Below are positions 12,501 to 23,819 of a stretch of 64,000 bases of DNA, piece after piece. Numbering within the stretch: position 1 is the stretch's first letter; each line of letters begins with the position of its first letter. A program made the translations under genes and the position numbers. A model generated the notes under the pieces. The model had not been told where the DNA came from. It did not search any database and saw nothing but the letters and a program-made list of their open reading frames with translations. The DNA comes from Primula veris (Eukaryota; Streptophyta; Magnoliopsida; Ericales; Primulaceae). The stretch covers positions 315,001 to 379,000 of the forward strand of contig OY821744.1 of assembly GCA_963682055.1 (NCBI GenBank), read 5' to 3'.

Positions 12501-13472
12501 TGTTTGGTTAAGTATTTGAGGATAAATGTGTTTTTTTGATATATTAATTACTATACGGAGGAATTTGTGACATGTTATTTACTATAAAAGTGAATATGTG
12601 ACATGTTATTAATTATAAGGGCTAATTGTGACATGTTATATGCTAAATGGGCTAATTGTTTTATGTTATAAACTATGGGGGGTCAGCCCAGTATTTACAC
12701 TACCGGTCCCTGTATTCTGTTTTATAAACTCGCTATTTATGCTACCAGTCCTGAAATTTCGCGCCTTTTGCGCTTTTAGACCGAATAGCGCGAATTTAGC
12801 GCTTTTCCATCCAAATAGCGTTTTTTCGATGAGTTTTTTTCCAAAAAATATGCTATTTCGCGCAATATAGCTCGTTTTTTAAAACATGGATATTAAATGA
12901 TGTGATGTGTAATTGTTACATGAACTGCTTGCAGATTGTTCAGTAACAATGCAATTATAGACGATCTTTCCTGAATGTTATCATCCATCCATTTAATGAT
13001 TTCATCCTTGGTTTCGAGTTCATAGATTTTCTCTTGAATGTTGGATTCTGCAAAAACCATAGCTATGTCAAGTTTTCCACCACTATATATAAGTATTGTG
13101 TTTGGGTGCAACAAAAAAAGAAGAAGTACTTTTAAGCTGGACAGCTACTATATGAATATGGTAAGCAACAACAAAACCTGCCCATCAAGTGAGACATGCC
13201 ATAATAGCAATTGCAAGTAGAATAGAATTTTGAAGTACTGCTTAATTATACATCAAATGTCATGATAAGTGGTTTATCAGATAAATCGGGTTAAGTTACA
13301 ATATGTATAAATGAAAAGAAATATAAGATTTAATTGAGTTACCAAGGAGAGTGTCAAGTTGTACGTCGAGAGTCACGTCATCAACACAAGAATTCATAAA
13401 GTATGCACCAATTCTAGTAAGACATATGTTATAGAAGATGATGATGATGATGATTAGCTTTGGAAATGCCAT
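9488..13472 (-). CDS. At4g31340/At2g24420-like coiled-coil protein, copy B
   Basis: Same family as copy A and almost identical to copy C. Exons by eye: 13472-13343 (signal or membrane segment, MMAFPKLIIIIIIFYNICL); 13047-12920; 12036-11914; 11819-11751; about 11673-11613; about 11299-11217 (VQESWLPHWLSVQW); about 11118-11062 (EFIKWAKPRIITVKT); about 10890-10734 (FTKPCVDQVVTIAKPQINSV, then LMKPYTKKLSRS); about 10573-10485 (TDELTETLKFFLFL); about 10402-10361 (ASAFMASQIIFR); a possible short exon near 10250; and the last, about 10213-9488. The last exon encodes a long charged tail with basic runs (KRGRRRFGKKKSTRSDEGGK) not found in the Arabidopsis relatives as I know them. The two ATGs at 13472 and 13469 are adjacent, so either could be the start. 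Exons 3 and 4 of copy A are one exon here. The terminal peptide MGAEPEPS and the stop come from the inserted element at 9077-9515. Confidence 0.75.
12289..12889. mobile_element. hAT-type element, 601 bp, in an intron of copy B
   Basis: Flanked by perfect 8-bp direct repeats ATATTAAA (12281-12288 and 12890-12897). The inverted ends are CATTGTTTTAAATAGCG at the left and CCATGTTTTAAAAAACG inward from the right. The empty site is preserved in copy C as ATAGTAAA at 59235-59242. The interior is rich in TAGCG/CGCTA words and has no transposase. It lies between the second and third coding exons of copy B, so splicing need not be affected. Confidence 0.9.
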
Positions 13473-16020
13473 CATTACTTGGGGGAAAAAAGACCAAACA
13501 ATAAACAATAAATAGGCACAAATCTATCAAAAAAATCAAGTCAATATCATTATCTTAAGGGAGAGACACGGATTCCAGATTCTACCTGGCCGTGTTGACT
13601 AATCATGGTTACCAAATACGTTTTTTGTATTAAACACAGTGACAATATATTAGTCTTTCTAGTCAACTTAATTTAAGTTTTTTTTATTAGATTTTAATCA
13701 AGTTTGAACAATTAGGTTGGCTAGCTATTCGCAGTCAAGAATCAAAAGTCTTCATAAAATACAATTGTGAATTGTGATAGGCTCCTTCCATTCTTTTTTT
13801 TATTATATATCCCCTTGACAACTAGTCAGACCCATAATATATATGAGTTCAAGTAAGTGTGTGCAAGTGTATTTCCAGAATTTTACACTTATTTCAGCCC
13901 ATCTGTCACATAGAATTTCATTTTTCGTACGTAGGAGAAATGGGAGGCCTGTAGCTCTTATGCGTTAAAACCGAAATCAATGAGCGTTTTTTTAGCAAAT
14001 ACGAGTTAAGTGCATTTTTGACACGAAAATACGTGAATCCTCTTATTCTAATCCACTCATTCGCTCTGTTCCGCAGATGTAAACAATAAAAAATAAATGT
14101 ATTTGTGGTTTATGAGTAGCAGTCGGTTCGATAGGACTAAATAGTTTCTCAATCAAGATGTTACTTTTCAATAGAAATAGTCTCTCTTTCTTGTTTCTGA
14201 TCCTCTTTATTTCTATCAACTAATAATATTCACACTCAACGTAACAATTCGTAAAATCAGCTGCCTAACCTGCAAGGAGCAAGTATATTGCATTAAGCAA
14301 AGATCGACAGCCACCCATTCGATAGTTTTTATAATAATAGATCGAAGAATTCCAAATGTTTCGTCAAAGATTGACATGGAAAAGAAAGAGAAAAATGTAG
14401 CCTAAAACAACTTGCCGGATACATTTGTTACATGTATATATAGCTCCTTAATTAAAGCATCGGCAAGTCATCTTGGCTACAATTCTCTCCCTCTCTTTTC
14501 ATGCAAATCTCTTTAAGAACAAAGGAGTTTTGGTTTGTAGTAATTAATAGAGTGTTTCTACTAGTATTTATAGGGCATGTAATCCCATGTTTGAGAACTA
14601 GGAAAGCATAATATCCAATTAAAAAGCCAACATGAGCCATATTTTAGTATATATGCTGATTTTGTGCGCCTAATATAATACGCAATGACCATATAATCTT
14701 GCTGATTTCAAAGTGGGATCGCATATACAACATGAGCCAACATTGAATGGATGAGATATCACACCTATCAATATATATATCATGAAAGTCGTGATTGAGT
14801 ATATACTTTAAAAACGATCATTTGACACTCATTATTTTTTTTATTTCACTTAATTTAGTACTTGACGTAAATTTTGGCATGCACCCCTTATAAACGATTC
14901 CGTCAGCATTGAATGGGTGAGATATAACACACATATCAATATATATGTATATATATATATCATGAAAATCATGACCATACTCAGAAAATTACCCTATTAA
15001 TTTTAACATTAATTTGCTGCATGAGTATTTATTTTTCAGAAATAGCAATGACATAGTACATAAATGCATCACAAAACCATGATTTCGATCGAATGAAGGA
15101 GTATAGTACTGGTTATAATGTGGTATTCTTAACATAACAGATTTGTATACTTTTCCGGGTTAATTATATGAATGTTCACTGGATATTCAATAATCTTGGT
15201 ATTTGGAACTCACATTAGCAATTCAGTGGAACATGAAATTAACTATATTTTCAACTATAGAAAAAAAAAAGTTCCACCATGTTTCCCAAAATGCTTATTA
15301 TAATTGATTTATGGTTGATAACTTAAGAAATCAGTCAAAAGCTTCCCATTCTACAATAAATAAATAATGATCAGAGATATTTATCCTTTTTATCTTGGCA
15401 AAATCTGCATGTATATATATATATGCGAATAATATTATCACTTCCATAACTCAGATCCCATAACTTTATTGAAGGGGTAATAAAATTTCATAACACGAAA
15501 AGGTAAAGAGCATCATAATTAATGTGTCCAAGAAATTCCTTAATTATGTGTAGTATCACTTTCTTAATTATGTGTAATATTATCCGTAAGTGACGGAACT
15601 AAGAATTATAAATGGAGTAGCCGATATTTTATATAACTTTTTAAATAAATTGTTCATTTGTGTATGGAGTGACTTTGATCATGTGGTTTAACATCAACTT
15701 TTTATTCACCAACCAACCCTTCACTAATTTTCAATTTAGTATACCAACCTTCAAAGCTTACGATTCAATACACCAACAATACACTTTTTTGGGATTTTGC
15801 AGTTTTATACACTCTAATACCCGTTTTGTGCGATTTTGTACACCATACCATAAATTTATTTAACTAGTACACTATATTACCCTTTTTTGTCGATTTTATA
15901 CAGTTTTGTCAAAATTAACAGACAAAAAAGATGTTATCAGACATTTTCCATCCTGATTCAGGGGCCTTATGGTCATTTTCTTAAAATTTAAACCGTTGAT
16001 GTAATGTAGTCCAACTACAA
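13473..16020. other. Upstream region of copy B, no gene
   Basis: The part at 13540-14640 is strongly conserved with 60110-61270 upstream of copy C and should contain the shared promoter. No ORF has family-like features. The part at 14650-15110 is largely missing from segment 2 (near 61345-61410). Confidence 0.55.
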
Positions 16021-16037
16021 GGAAAAAGGAGGGGAAA

Positions 16038-16044
<7 letters not shown>

Positions 16045-16097
<53 letters not shown>
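16045..16097. repeat. (TA)n microsatellite
   Basis: About 26 TA units. No matching run is seen at the corresponding place in segment 2. Confidence 0.95.
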
Positions 16098-16099
<2 letters not shown>

Positions 16100-16363
16100 A
16101 TTTAATTGAATAAATACTGTACACATATTATAGTCATACATAGTAGTATATAGTGATACATAAACAAACATATTATATGTGTAGAGGGCATATCTTGCAA
16201 CACTTTATCACCAACAAAAAAACTTTATATTTACAAAATAAAAGATACAGTACAAATTAACTGACATGATATATATATATATCAAAAAATAACTGCTCAT
16301 ATTAACTACATGTTTGATATATATCAAAAAATAAATGCTCCTATTAACTATACGACCGAAATA

Positions 16364-16478
16364 GCCGAAGGTAGGCTCAACCGTTTAATTGGAGTGAAAA
16401 TGCATAGATTGTGTACCAAATTATAAAGTGTGTTAGACTCGATACCAAATCACTAAAAGTTGATACCTTGGTTAATCA
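16364..16478. repeat. Fragment of the fold-back family at 27130
   Basis: GTGTACCAAATTATAAAGTG, followed by a 'gataccaaatcactaaaag' stretch, matches one arm of the fold-back element at 27130-27570. Only about 115 bp is present and no terminus is clear. Confidence 0.6.
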
Positions 16479-16880
16479 TTTTTTGGAGGACAATACACGA
16501 ATGAAAAAAACAATGTACTACACTAGACAAATAAAGGAGAATTATTGATTAGTAATAAAAACACAATTAATATTAAAAACCCACATTATGTAAGTATCAA
16601 AAGTAAAAACAAAAATTAAAAATAAATAACATCTTATAACATACATAGCTAAGTTTAAAAAGAGATTTGAACCATGAGTTTTCATAATTAAGTCTTAAAA
16701 TATTATCCACTAAGTAACTAGGTGATCATTTTGATAAAGAAATTGATTGCGTGTATAATTTTAAAACAATCTTATTGTATTTAAGATTGTTTCATTTGAG
16801 TGAGTTAGGGTTTCGATTTGAGCCGCTCTTATTTATAATTGTGACATGGTGTAAAAAAGTGAAATAAATAGCAAACTTGT

Positions 16881-18110
16881 TGTTGGTTTCCGTGTACGAA
16901 ATAACAATTAACAATAATTAAAGGACTAAACAATAATTAAATAAAACCAGTGTAATCTTTATTAATTTCCAAATGGAATACAATAAATTGATTACAACAT
17001 GTAGGTACTGAAATGTAAATAAAACAAACGTTATCAGATTATTATCAATTAATAATCTGATGTACTGTTTTGTAATTAAAAGAAACTGTCGGACTGGAAA
17101 GTAAAAACTTAACAGCCGGACTGTTCTGTTATGAATTGAAAATACAGGACTGAATTGAAACTATACTAATTACAGAATTAAATTACATAAATGTAATTAC
17201 AGCAATAAAACAGAACTTTAAACTAATTACAGAATAGTACAAACAGAATATAAAAGCTACAGCTAAGGACAGAATATTAAAAAACTGAAATTTAAATACT
17301 GAATTGGAAAAAACAGAATGTAAAAGACAGAATTTAAGTGCGGAAAATAAACGGACAGAATGTAAAAATAAATGGACGAGGCTACTGTTAACAGTATGCC
17401 CTTAACCGATATTCGCCCAACCATCTTAAGGTTTCTGGTTGCGTTGGCGCTTCGATCCCAAGGTACAACGTCTCTCGGAAGACTCGCCGGAAACTGGCGA
17501 CGAGTCTAAGTCGAGCTGTTGGTGGGTGGTTCTCTCTGGTTCTAAATGCTATGAAAAAAATATGATGTTTTAGAGAGAAGGTAGACTGTTTTCGAATGTA
17601 TGAAATGTGAAGGGATGGCTGCCTCTTTATAGAGGATTCTGAAACCGCAGAATTAAATGTGGTCATTAACTTTTTCAAACCTTTTGGAACTCTAGGGACT
17701 GCTCTTGCAAATATGCAAAAGTCCCTGTACACACTAACCCACTCATGGGTATGCGGACTTTATTAGTTTACCAACTATATGGGATGGACTTGTATATATA
17801 GAGTAAAAAACAATCTTGTTTTTCCAATGTGGGATAACCCTCATGGTTTATTCCCACTCTCTACTCCACTTTCCAGATTTCGGTTTTTCCCTCTTTCGAG
17901 TACCAACATTCGAGTCCAATTATCATTCACACCATTCCTCCGAATAGGTCATGCGATATACCGTTGCGAAGCTCATCGCACGAGCTACTAAAACGCATAG
18001 AGTATGGCCTCAGAAAAACTGAGGAGTCGCATTAAAAATTGACTCAAAGTTGGTCCCTGACCACTTTGGAAAAACATGTTTAAACTACATGTTTTCCTAT
18101 TTTTCCAACA
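16881..18110. mobile_element. Solo LTR, 1230 bp, with 5-bp target duplication
   Basis: Begins TGTTGG and ends CCAACA, the inverted dinucleotide-type ends of a plant LTR. It is flanked by CTTGT at 16876-16880 and 18111-18115. The paralogous segment 2 has the unfilled site, a single CTTGT at 63197-63201, in otherwise matching DNA. No gag, pol, primer-binding site or second LTR is present, so this is a solo LTR left by recombination between two LTRs. The ORFs inside are incidental. The superfamily (Ty1/copia or Ty3/gypsy) cannot be decided without internal sequence. Confidence 0.93.
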
Positions 18111-18201
18111 CTTGTACCAAAAACTAATGTTTAGCTAGATGTGCCTTATTGACCTTGAATTGCAGGGATTGAGTTTTTCTTATTACATTCAGGAGAGGTC
18201 A

Positions 18202-18319
18202 ATCTTTTTTTTTTTTTATAATCAGAAACCCTCATTTAGAGGTAAATCTGCTTCGTATGCATTAGAGTTCGAACACTGGTGATGAGCGTAGTATACTCGG
18301 ATACCAACCACTTTTGCTC
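18202..18319 (-). mobile_element. tRNA-derived SINE, 118 bp
   Basis: Flanked by a 12-bp direct repeat CAGGAGAGGTCA (18190-18201 and 18320-18331). Read on the minus strand it starts GAGCAAAAGTGGTTGGTATC (A-box-like AGTGGTTGGTA), continues to a B-box-like GTTCGAACTC about 40 bp later, and ends in an A-rich tail (the T run at 18205-18217). This is the layout of plant SINEs. The family was not identified. Confidence 0.8.
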
Positions 18320-18331
18320 CAGGAGAGGTCA

Positions 18332-19480
18332 TCTATCATTGCAGTTCATGTAACAATTACTCTTCACATCATTTACTATACCAATAAATATATTATTTTT
18401 GGCGAAAGTCCAAATAATTACAAACCAGAGACAGCTTAATCTTGCATTTCGTTGTCAGTTTGATTAATTCTTTGTTTCAGTTAGAGTCTTCATTTTACTA
18501 TTTAGAAGTTAGAATCCGTCAACTGAATTTCGCTATTTAGATTGCTTAAAACAAGTTAAAATTTGATTCTTAAACTAGAGTATATATATCCCCTTTGTTG
18601 ATTATAATTAATAATAGGTGAAAGGATCTTTAGATGATAAAGAGCAGGTGCATAGGGCTCAAGCACGAATCAATGAACTTGAAACTTAAGTAACTTATGT
18701 CTGAATTTATCTTATTTAAAGATAAGTAACAAAAAAAATAAAATCATAACACCTTCTGCACTGTCTTGACCCTATCTCATCAACAGGTTGCGAATGGAAA
18801 CAGCAAAGCTAAGCCAAAAGAATTTAGAACTGAAATGCAAGCTAGAAATGGTAACTGCAAATTCTGTTGTAGTTTTTGCTATTTATCATCATTATGTTAC
18901 TAAAAGTTCATTTACTTTGTTGATAAATCATTACTAAAAATTAGTGTAATCATTTTATTATTAATTTGACATAATTAATTAATTTATGTTTTGCTATATT
19001 AATAATGATTAACAGCATTTTGTTGAGGTGCAAGCTAGCTTAATTAGCTTAAGAGAATCAACAACAAACAGAAGACCATTTTATCTGTACGTAGAACTGA
19101 ATGTTTGTGGGAGAAGTTTGTGGCCAATATTCTTGTTCTGATTATTTTATTGTTACTATTTAATTACATGAAAATATGATTGTTAATGTTTATGCAACGT
19201 TTTGGGGAAGAAATGATTAATGCCAAGATTCAGGAACCCGCAATATTGTTAACTAACAAAACTGATTCTCACTCCCCTTTAGTTCATTTTTTTTCTTCTC
19301 TTTATGCAAATACTTAGTGGTCTTTTTTATGCATTCATAAGTTTCAAATACTTATGATCAAGAGACTTTTGTACAAATGATCAAAATGGTATAGAATGAA
19401 TATGTAAATTACTCATTTTTGTTAGTGACAGATACCTTAACCAATTTATTAGATTACAGTTTTGACTAATGCAAGTTGCA
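18332..19480 (+). pseudogene. Inverted broken copy D of the coiled-coil gene family
   Basis: Plus-strand sequence homologous to the minus-strand genes A-C. It begins inside an exon-2 end and its intron (GCAGTTCATGTAACAATTAC, 18344), continues with an exon at 18617 encoding DDKEQVHRAQARINELET, then an intron, then a remnant from 18787 (GTTGCGAATGG..), an exon remnant near 19043 (AGAGAATCAACAACAAACAG), a piece near 19210 (AAGAAATGATTAATGCC), and intron sequence to about 19480. Lesions include a stop where Gln is expected after ELET, an internal deletion after VAN, and a missing 5' end. It retains the intron between ELETQ and VAN that copy A has and copies B and C lack, so it does not descend simply from B. 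Confidence 0.85.
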
Positions 19481-19549
19481 AATCGGAAATCGTTTCGGTT
19501 AGTTTACAAGTTTATATCAAAAAATTAGGGCTAAAATTACAGAATCTAA

Positions 19550-19693
19550 AAAAAAGAAGATTAAATTTGACGTATTTTGCCTTGATCAGCATGGTATGAC
19601 GACATTTTTCAATTTTACTGACATATATCGTTATTTAGCGACGGATTCGTAAAAGATTTTGTCGTCTTTGATTGTAATCCTTTTTTTGTAGTG
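19550..19693 (-). mobile_element. CACTA-type terminus (solitary)
   Basis: Read on the minus strand the stretch starts CACTACAAAAAAAGGATTAC at 19693, a terminus typical of plant CACTA (En/Spm) elements, followed by short subterminal repeats around GACGACAAAATC and CCGTCGCTAAATAACG. No matching second end is found nearby, so this is probably a truncated or fragmentary element. Confidence 0.6.
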
Positions 19694-20930
19694 CGTATAA
19701 TTTGCTCTTTTCTACATCTATTAATATGAACACAATTAGCGGGCTTTGATAGTTCGGTTCCAACGGACCGAAACGGATTCAAGAGTTCGGTCTAGGTTAG
19801 TCTGGTCCGGATTATAACAGGTTGACTCTAACCCAAACTATTAAGTATGTACGAGCTCATTTTTTTTTACAAGAAACCTGAAAGTAAAAATGAAATGACC
19901 GCTATTCTATATAAATATTTTCATAACATATATGAGTTTTCTCTGTCTATTCCGTGGGTGTGTGCGCGCACACGTATGTGTGCGTGTGTGTGGTGGTGGT
20001 GGAGGGGGGATGGGAGACAAAATGCTAATTTTTCAATATTTTGATCAAATATGCATAGTTTTTTCTTTTTGGTGGGGGGCACCTAGTTTATTTGTTAGGT
20101 TCAAAACGTATCAATTAGCTTATAAAACAAAAATGAGCCATATAGGATGTTTTTATATAGGATGAAAGGCTAAGATTCAATTAGCTTATAAAACAAAAAT
20201 GAGCCATATATCTATCTATCTTTACATATATATATATATATATATAGTTTTCTTTTATAATATAATAAAAACCCAACTAAAAATATAAAATGTTATTTGT
20301 GACTGCCATAAAATTGAATATTAATTAAAACAAATATATATTTACTATAACAATTTTTTAATCAAAATGGACATGACCCTTTATAACACGATAAAATCCA
20401 AATAAAAATATTGAACCCTATTTGTGACTATCTTAAAATTAAATATTAATTATAATAACTGTTTAATCAAAGTGGGACTCGGTCCCGTTTAAAACACATC
20501 GACGGTACAGAATAAAACCCATCAGATAATAATGTTTGAAATTTTCCCTAAATCTGAAATTAGAAAATAATAAATCATAATTTAAATCCAAAATTTATGA
20601 AATTTTAGATATTTTATTTAGAATGAGAAAATATGCCAACCACATTATTGATCTTTAAATAGAATATGGAAAATAAATATGAGGCAATAGAGCCTAGGGG
20701 TGGTTTTTTTACCGACTTGTATCAACCGATCGATTTTCGAGCCGAACCAAATGAATTATTACGGTACGGTACAATCGAACCGATCTTTGAAAGTCGGTTC
20801 AGTTTCGGTATTCGTTTGATGAGTTCGATAGGTACCAATTCAAACCGAAATATTAAAATATACTAATGAAGCAACATTGGCTACCGGATAAATCACTACT
20901 TTTTTTTTCAGATCAAACCCACAGTACAAT
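19694..20930. other. Non-coding, with GGTTCGG-type repeats
   Basis: No gene. Words such as CGGTTC, GGTACGGTACAATCGAACCG and CCGAACC near 19745-19820 and 20700-20850 form imperfect inverted repeats resembling MITE debris. A TA run lies at 20226-20246. A 32-bp phrase around AATTAGCTTATAAAACAAAA is duplicated at 20110 and 20178. Confidence 0.5.
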
Positions 20931-21096
20931 AATCAAACAATAATTCAACATCTCACAAAAATTAAATTACACAAAAATCCAGAAAAATCTTATTAGATTT
21001 GCAAATATATTATTTGACAATAGTAAATATTAGCGCATGGATGAACCTACTTTCTTCCTATAGTGATCAAACTAATATTTTCAGATTTAAAATAAG

Positions 21097-21444
21097 GTGT
21101 CGATTTTTTTAGATCGGGTTTCCAAATTTGTTCATGTTTTAATGTTTTATAATAATTTTTCTTCACATGTTGTGGTTTCAACTATGTTTCTGTGGAAGCC
21201 AATAGTGGTGGTGTCCGACTTTAGTGCCGACGTTCTCGGCGGAAAAAGCATTATTGTTCGTGACGTGCCACATACGGCGAGTGAAGAAGATGTTGCCATG
21301 CAGTTTGAGAAATATGGTAACGTTATGGATGATAAAATCATGCACAGACCATTTGATATCACTGCTCATGTTGGCTTCAAAAGCAAAGATGACGTAGGCA
21401 ATGCTCTTAATAACTTTCATTCGATACTCGAAAAAACAGTATAA
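21097..21444 (+). pseudogene. RRM-domain repeat unit R1 (type alpha)
   Basis: An open frame of 115 codons whose second half is a compact RRM-like fold: IIVRDV (RNP2-like), ASEEDVAMQFEKYGNVM (helix and strand), AHVGFKSKDDVGNAL (RNP1-like, with the aromatic F kept). It ends SILEKTV and a stop. It is one of six copies, with no evident promoter or partner exon, so a gene fragment is more likely than a working gene. A short single-RRM protein cannot be excluded because this frame is open. Confidence 0.6.
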
Positions 21445-21672
21445 TAATCAAATCACAATTCCACAGCTGACAAAAATTAAATTCCAGAAAATTCCAGAAA
21501 AGTATTATTAGATATGCAAAGATATTATTTGACAATAATAAATAGTAGTACATATATGAATCTACTTTTTTGCTAGTGATCAAACCAACATTTTCAGATT
21601 TAAAATAAGGTGTCGATTTTTTTAGATCGGGTATCCAAATTTGTTCATGTTTTGTAGTAATTTTTCTTTGTT

Positions 21673-21948
21673 GTGGTTTCAATAATGTTTCCGTGTAAGC
21701 CAATAGTGGTGATGTCCGACTTTATCGCTGACTTTCTCGGGGAAAAAATCATCATTGTTCGTGATGTGCTACATACGGCGAGTGAAGAAGATGTTGCCGT
21801 GCAGTTTGATAAATATGGTAACGTTATGAATGTTAAAATCGTGCACAAACCATTTGATACCACATCTCATGTTGATTTCAAAAGCGAAGAAAACGTAAAC
21901 AATTCTCTTAACAAATTTCATTCGAATTCTTGTCTGTTGAATTGTTGA
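21673..21948 (+). pseudogene. RRM-domain repeat unit R2 (type beta)
   Basis: 91-codon open frame with the same RRM core (IIVRDVLHTASEEDVAVQF, then SHVDFKSEENVNNSL). It differs from type alpha in its end, which reads HSNSCLLNC and stop. It shares this end with R5 and R6. Confidence 0.6.
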
Positions 21949-22015
21949 TGCTTAAATTAGTTCACATAATTAGGTGCGTATTCAATAAATTGTTTTTTGG
22001 GTTTGTCTTTAAACT

Positions 22016-22245
22016 TCACCTAATTGCTTAACAAGCTCATCAGAACAATCTCTTAAAAAACATTACCACATTGTAACAATAATAGCACTTTAATAACACT
22101 AATAATGGGAGGAACTAGTAGTAGACTAAAAATGAATCCAGCACCATCATATCAAGAAAAATCCGATCTTTTACCAAGTATTTTGATTTTTTATATTGAT
22201 TTTACTTTTTAGCACCCCACCATGATTACTAGAAAAAATTTGTTC
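22016..22245. repeat. 230-bp dispersed repeat, copy 1
   Basis: Starts CTTCACCTAATTGCTTAAC and includes GGGAGGAACTAGTAGTAG and AGCACCCCACCATGATTAC. Near-identical copies lie at 24630-24855 and 30367-30595. It always sits next to IRE1-like sequence; it is non-coding. Confidence 0.9.
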
Positions 22246-22368
22246 TAATTACGGAATTGATAGTAATACAACAAGTATAAACCAATTTTGGTAAAAACAG
22301 ACTCAAACTCAATCTTTCCCTCCCGGCTAGAGCTGAATACCTACGCTGCAGTTACTAGACATAGAATA

Positions 22369-23350
22369 TTAACTAATCCAAGAATTTTTTTGACCAAAGT
22401 TAAATGAAAACTCACCAAATTTGGAAAAACTAAGGCACGAAGGTCGAGAGGAGGCGGAACCGGCTGAAATGGAAAAATAAAAGGTTAAAACAAGGCTATT
22501 AATCACAAAAAAACACAATGACAAAAACAAACACAAAAAGCTACAATACCAATTAACGCCGGGAGTTCGATCAACATAGACAAAAATATAGTGTATAAAA
22601 CCATCTCCACCAAGTTCAATATCAGCCAGGTTCGTAACATCATCCATGGACATGTCAAAGTCGTCATAATTCTTGTCGATGTTGTTTAGGAAATTGACAA
22701 AATCCCTAAACAGTCCTTTGGGTTCCGCGGAACGATCAGTCGTTGATTCTTTCTCCGGGATCTTTTTAGTAACCATAGATTAATCAAACTATTCATCTTT
22801 TTCATGCAACTCCTTTTGCCTTCGCGCTTCCATCTTGTCATGCCTGTCGTTTTCACTTTGCTCTAATACCTTTCTCAGCAATTTATGCATTCTTTCACTC
22901 TTCCAATTGGGTCTTACTTTTGAAAAGAGAAATCAGTTTGTAATCTTTGAACACTTCTCATCTAATAGTAAAATAATAAGCTCGTTTTTCTGCTCCATTC
23001 CAGAAAAGCGGGTGGTCGATATGATAAAAGGATGGCAGAACATCCTAAAACCAATAAAAGAAAATTTAGAAAAGAGCAAAAATTAAACATACAAACGAAG
23101 AAATTTAAGCCAAGTAGTTGGGTAGAAATTTGTTTTTACTGATCATTCTGCGGAACCCAAAGGACTGTTTAGGGATTTTGTCAATTTTCTAAACAACATC
23201 GACAAGAATTATGGCAGAAGAAGATCTTCTATTTTACTAAAGTTTCTTTATGTCCTGAAACATTTGTTTTACCATCCCTCTATGCTAGAACAAGTAGTTC
23301 GACAATTTTAATATCTAGGCCAGACACCAAACAAACATTTATATCTAAGA
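22369..23350 (-). pseudogene. IRE1-like KEN-domain fragment K1
   Basis: The minus strand encodes the C-terminal part of the IRE1-like protein found in the palindrome: KGLFRDFVNFLNNIDKNY, then DDVTNLADIELGGDGFIHYI. Upstream, with stops and a frame change at 22777-22815, comes sequence for KMEARRQKEL, HKLLR and HPLFWNGAEKRAYYF-type KEN peptides (23060-22830). Around 23120-23240 the DNA turns back on itself with a plus-strand repeat of the same tail (GGAACCCAAAGGACTGTTTA at 23154), so part of a palindrome is present here too. Confidence 0.75.
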
Positions 23351-23435
23351 ATTATGGCTGAGATGAAGCTCAATTTAGTGATTTTAATTAGATAAATGTT
23401 TTGCATTTTTAGAAGTTGGTAAAGCTAAAGCTTTC

Positions 23436-23700
23436 AAGGATGTTTCTGTGGAAGCCAAAAGTGGTGATGTCCGACTTTAGCGCCGACGTTCTCGGAAGAA
23501 AAATCATCATTGTTCGGACGTGCCACATACGGCAAGTGAAAAAGATGTTGCTGCGCAATTTGAGAAATATGGTAACATTATGGATGTTAAAATCGTGCCC
23601 ACTATTTGATACCACTGCTCATGTTGACTTCAAAAGCGAAGAGCATATAGACAATGCTCTTAACAAATTTCATTTGATACTCGAAAAAATAGTACAATAA
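23436..23700 (+). pseudogene. RRM-domain repeat unit R3, frameshifted
   Basis: Same RRM core as R1, but a missing base near 23515 turns the RNP2 region out of frame (the frame reads IIIVRTCHIRQVKK) and another change near 23600 restores it (TAHVDFKSEEHIDNAL). It is a clear pseudogene. Confidence 0.8.
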
Positions 23701-23819
23701 TCAAACCACAATTCCACGGCGGACAAAAATTAAATTGCAGAAAATTTCATAAAAGTCTTATTAGATATGCAAAGATATTATTTGACAATAATAAATAGTA
23801 GCACATAGATAAGCCAATA

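Larger units (their letters stand above)
8517..18190. repeat. Segmental duplication, segment 1
   Basis: Collinear and in the same orientation as about 55769-63280. Matching anchors include ATTATGTAAACCCTCATGTC (8574 and 55803), the whole of copy B against copy C, the sequence upstream of that gene, GCGAATAATATTATCACTTC (15426 and 61802), the GAGTGAGTTAGGGTTTCGAT block (16799 and 62933) and the sequence after the solo LTR (18114 against 63199). The coding part is nearly identical, while the outer non-coding parts are interrupted by insertions and deletions. Confidence 0.9.

Noticed and set aside
17388..17732. 114-codon minus-strand ORF as a gene
   Set aside because: It lies wholly inside the solo LTR and shows no family motif.
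20666..20866. 66-codon ORF with CGGTTC-rich sequence
   Set aside because: It is an imperfect inverted-repeat region; the frame is incidental.
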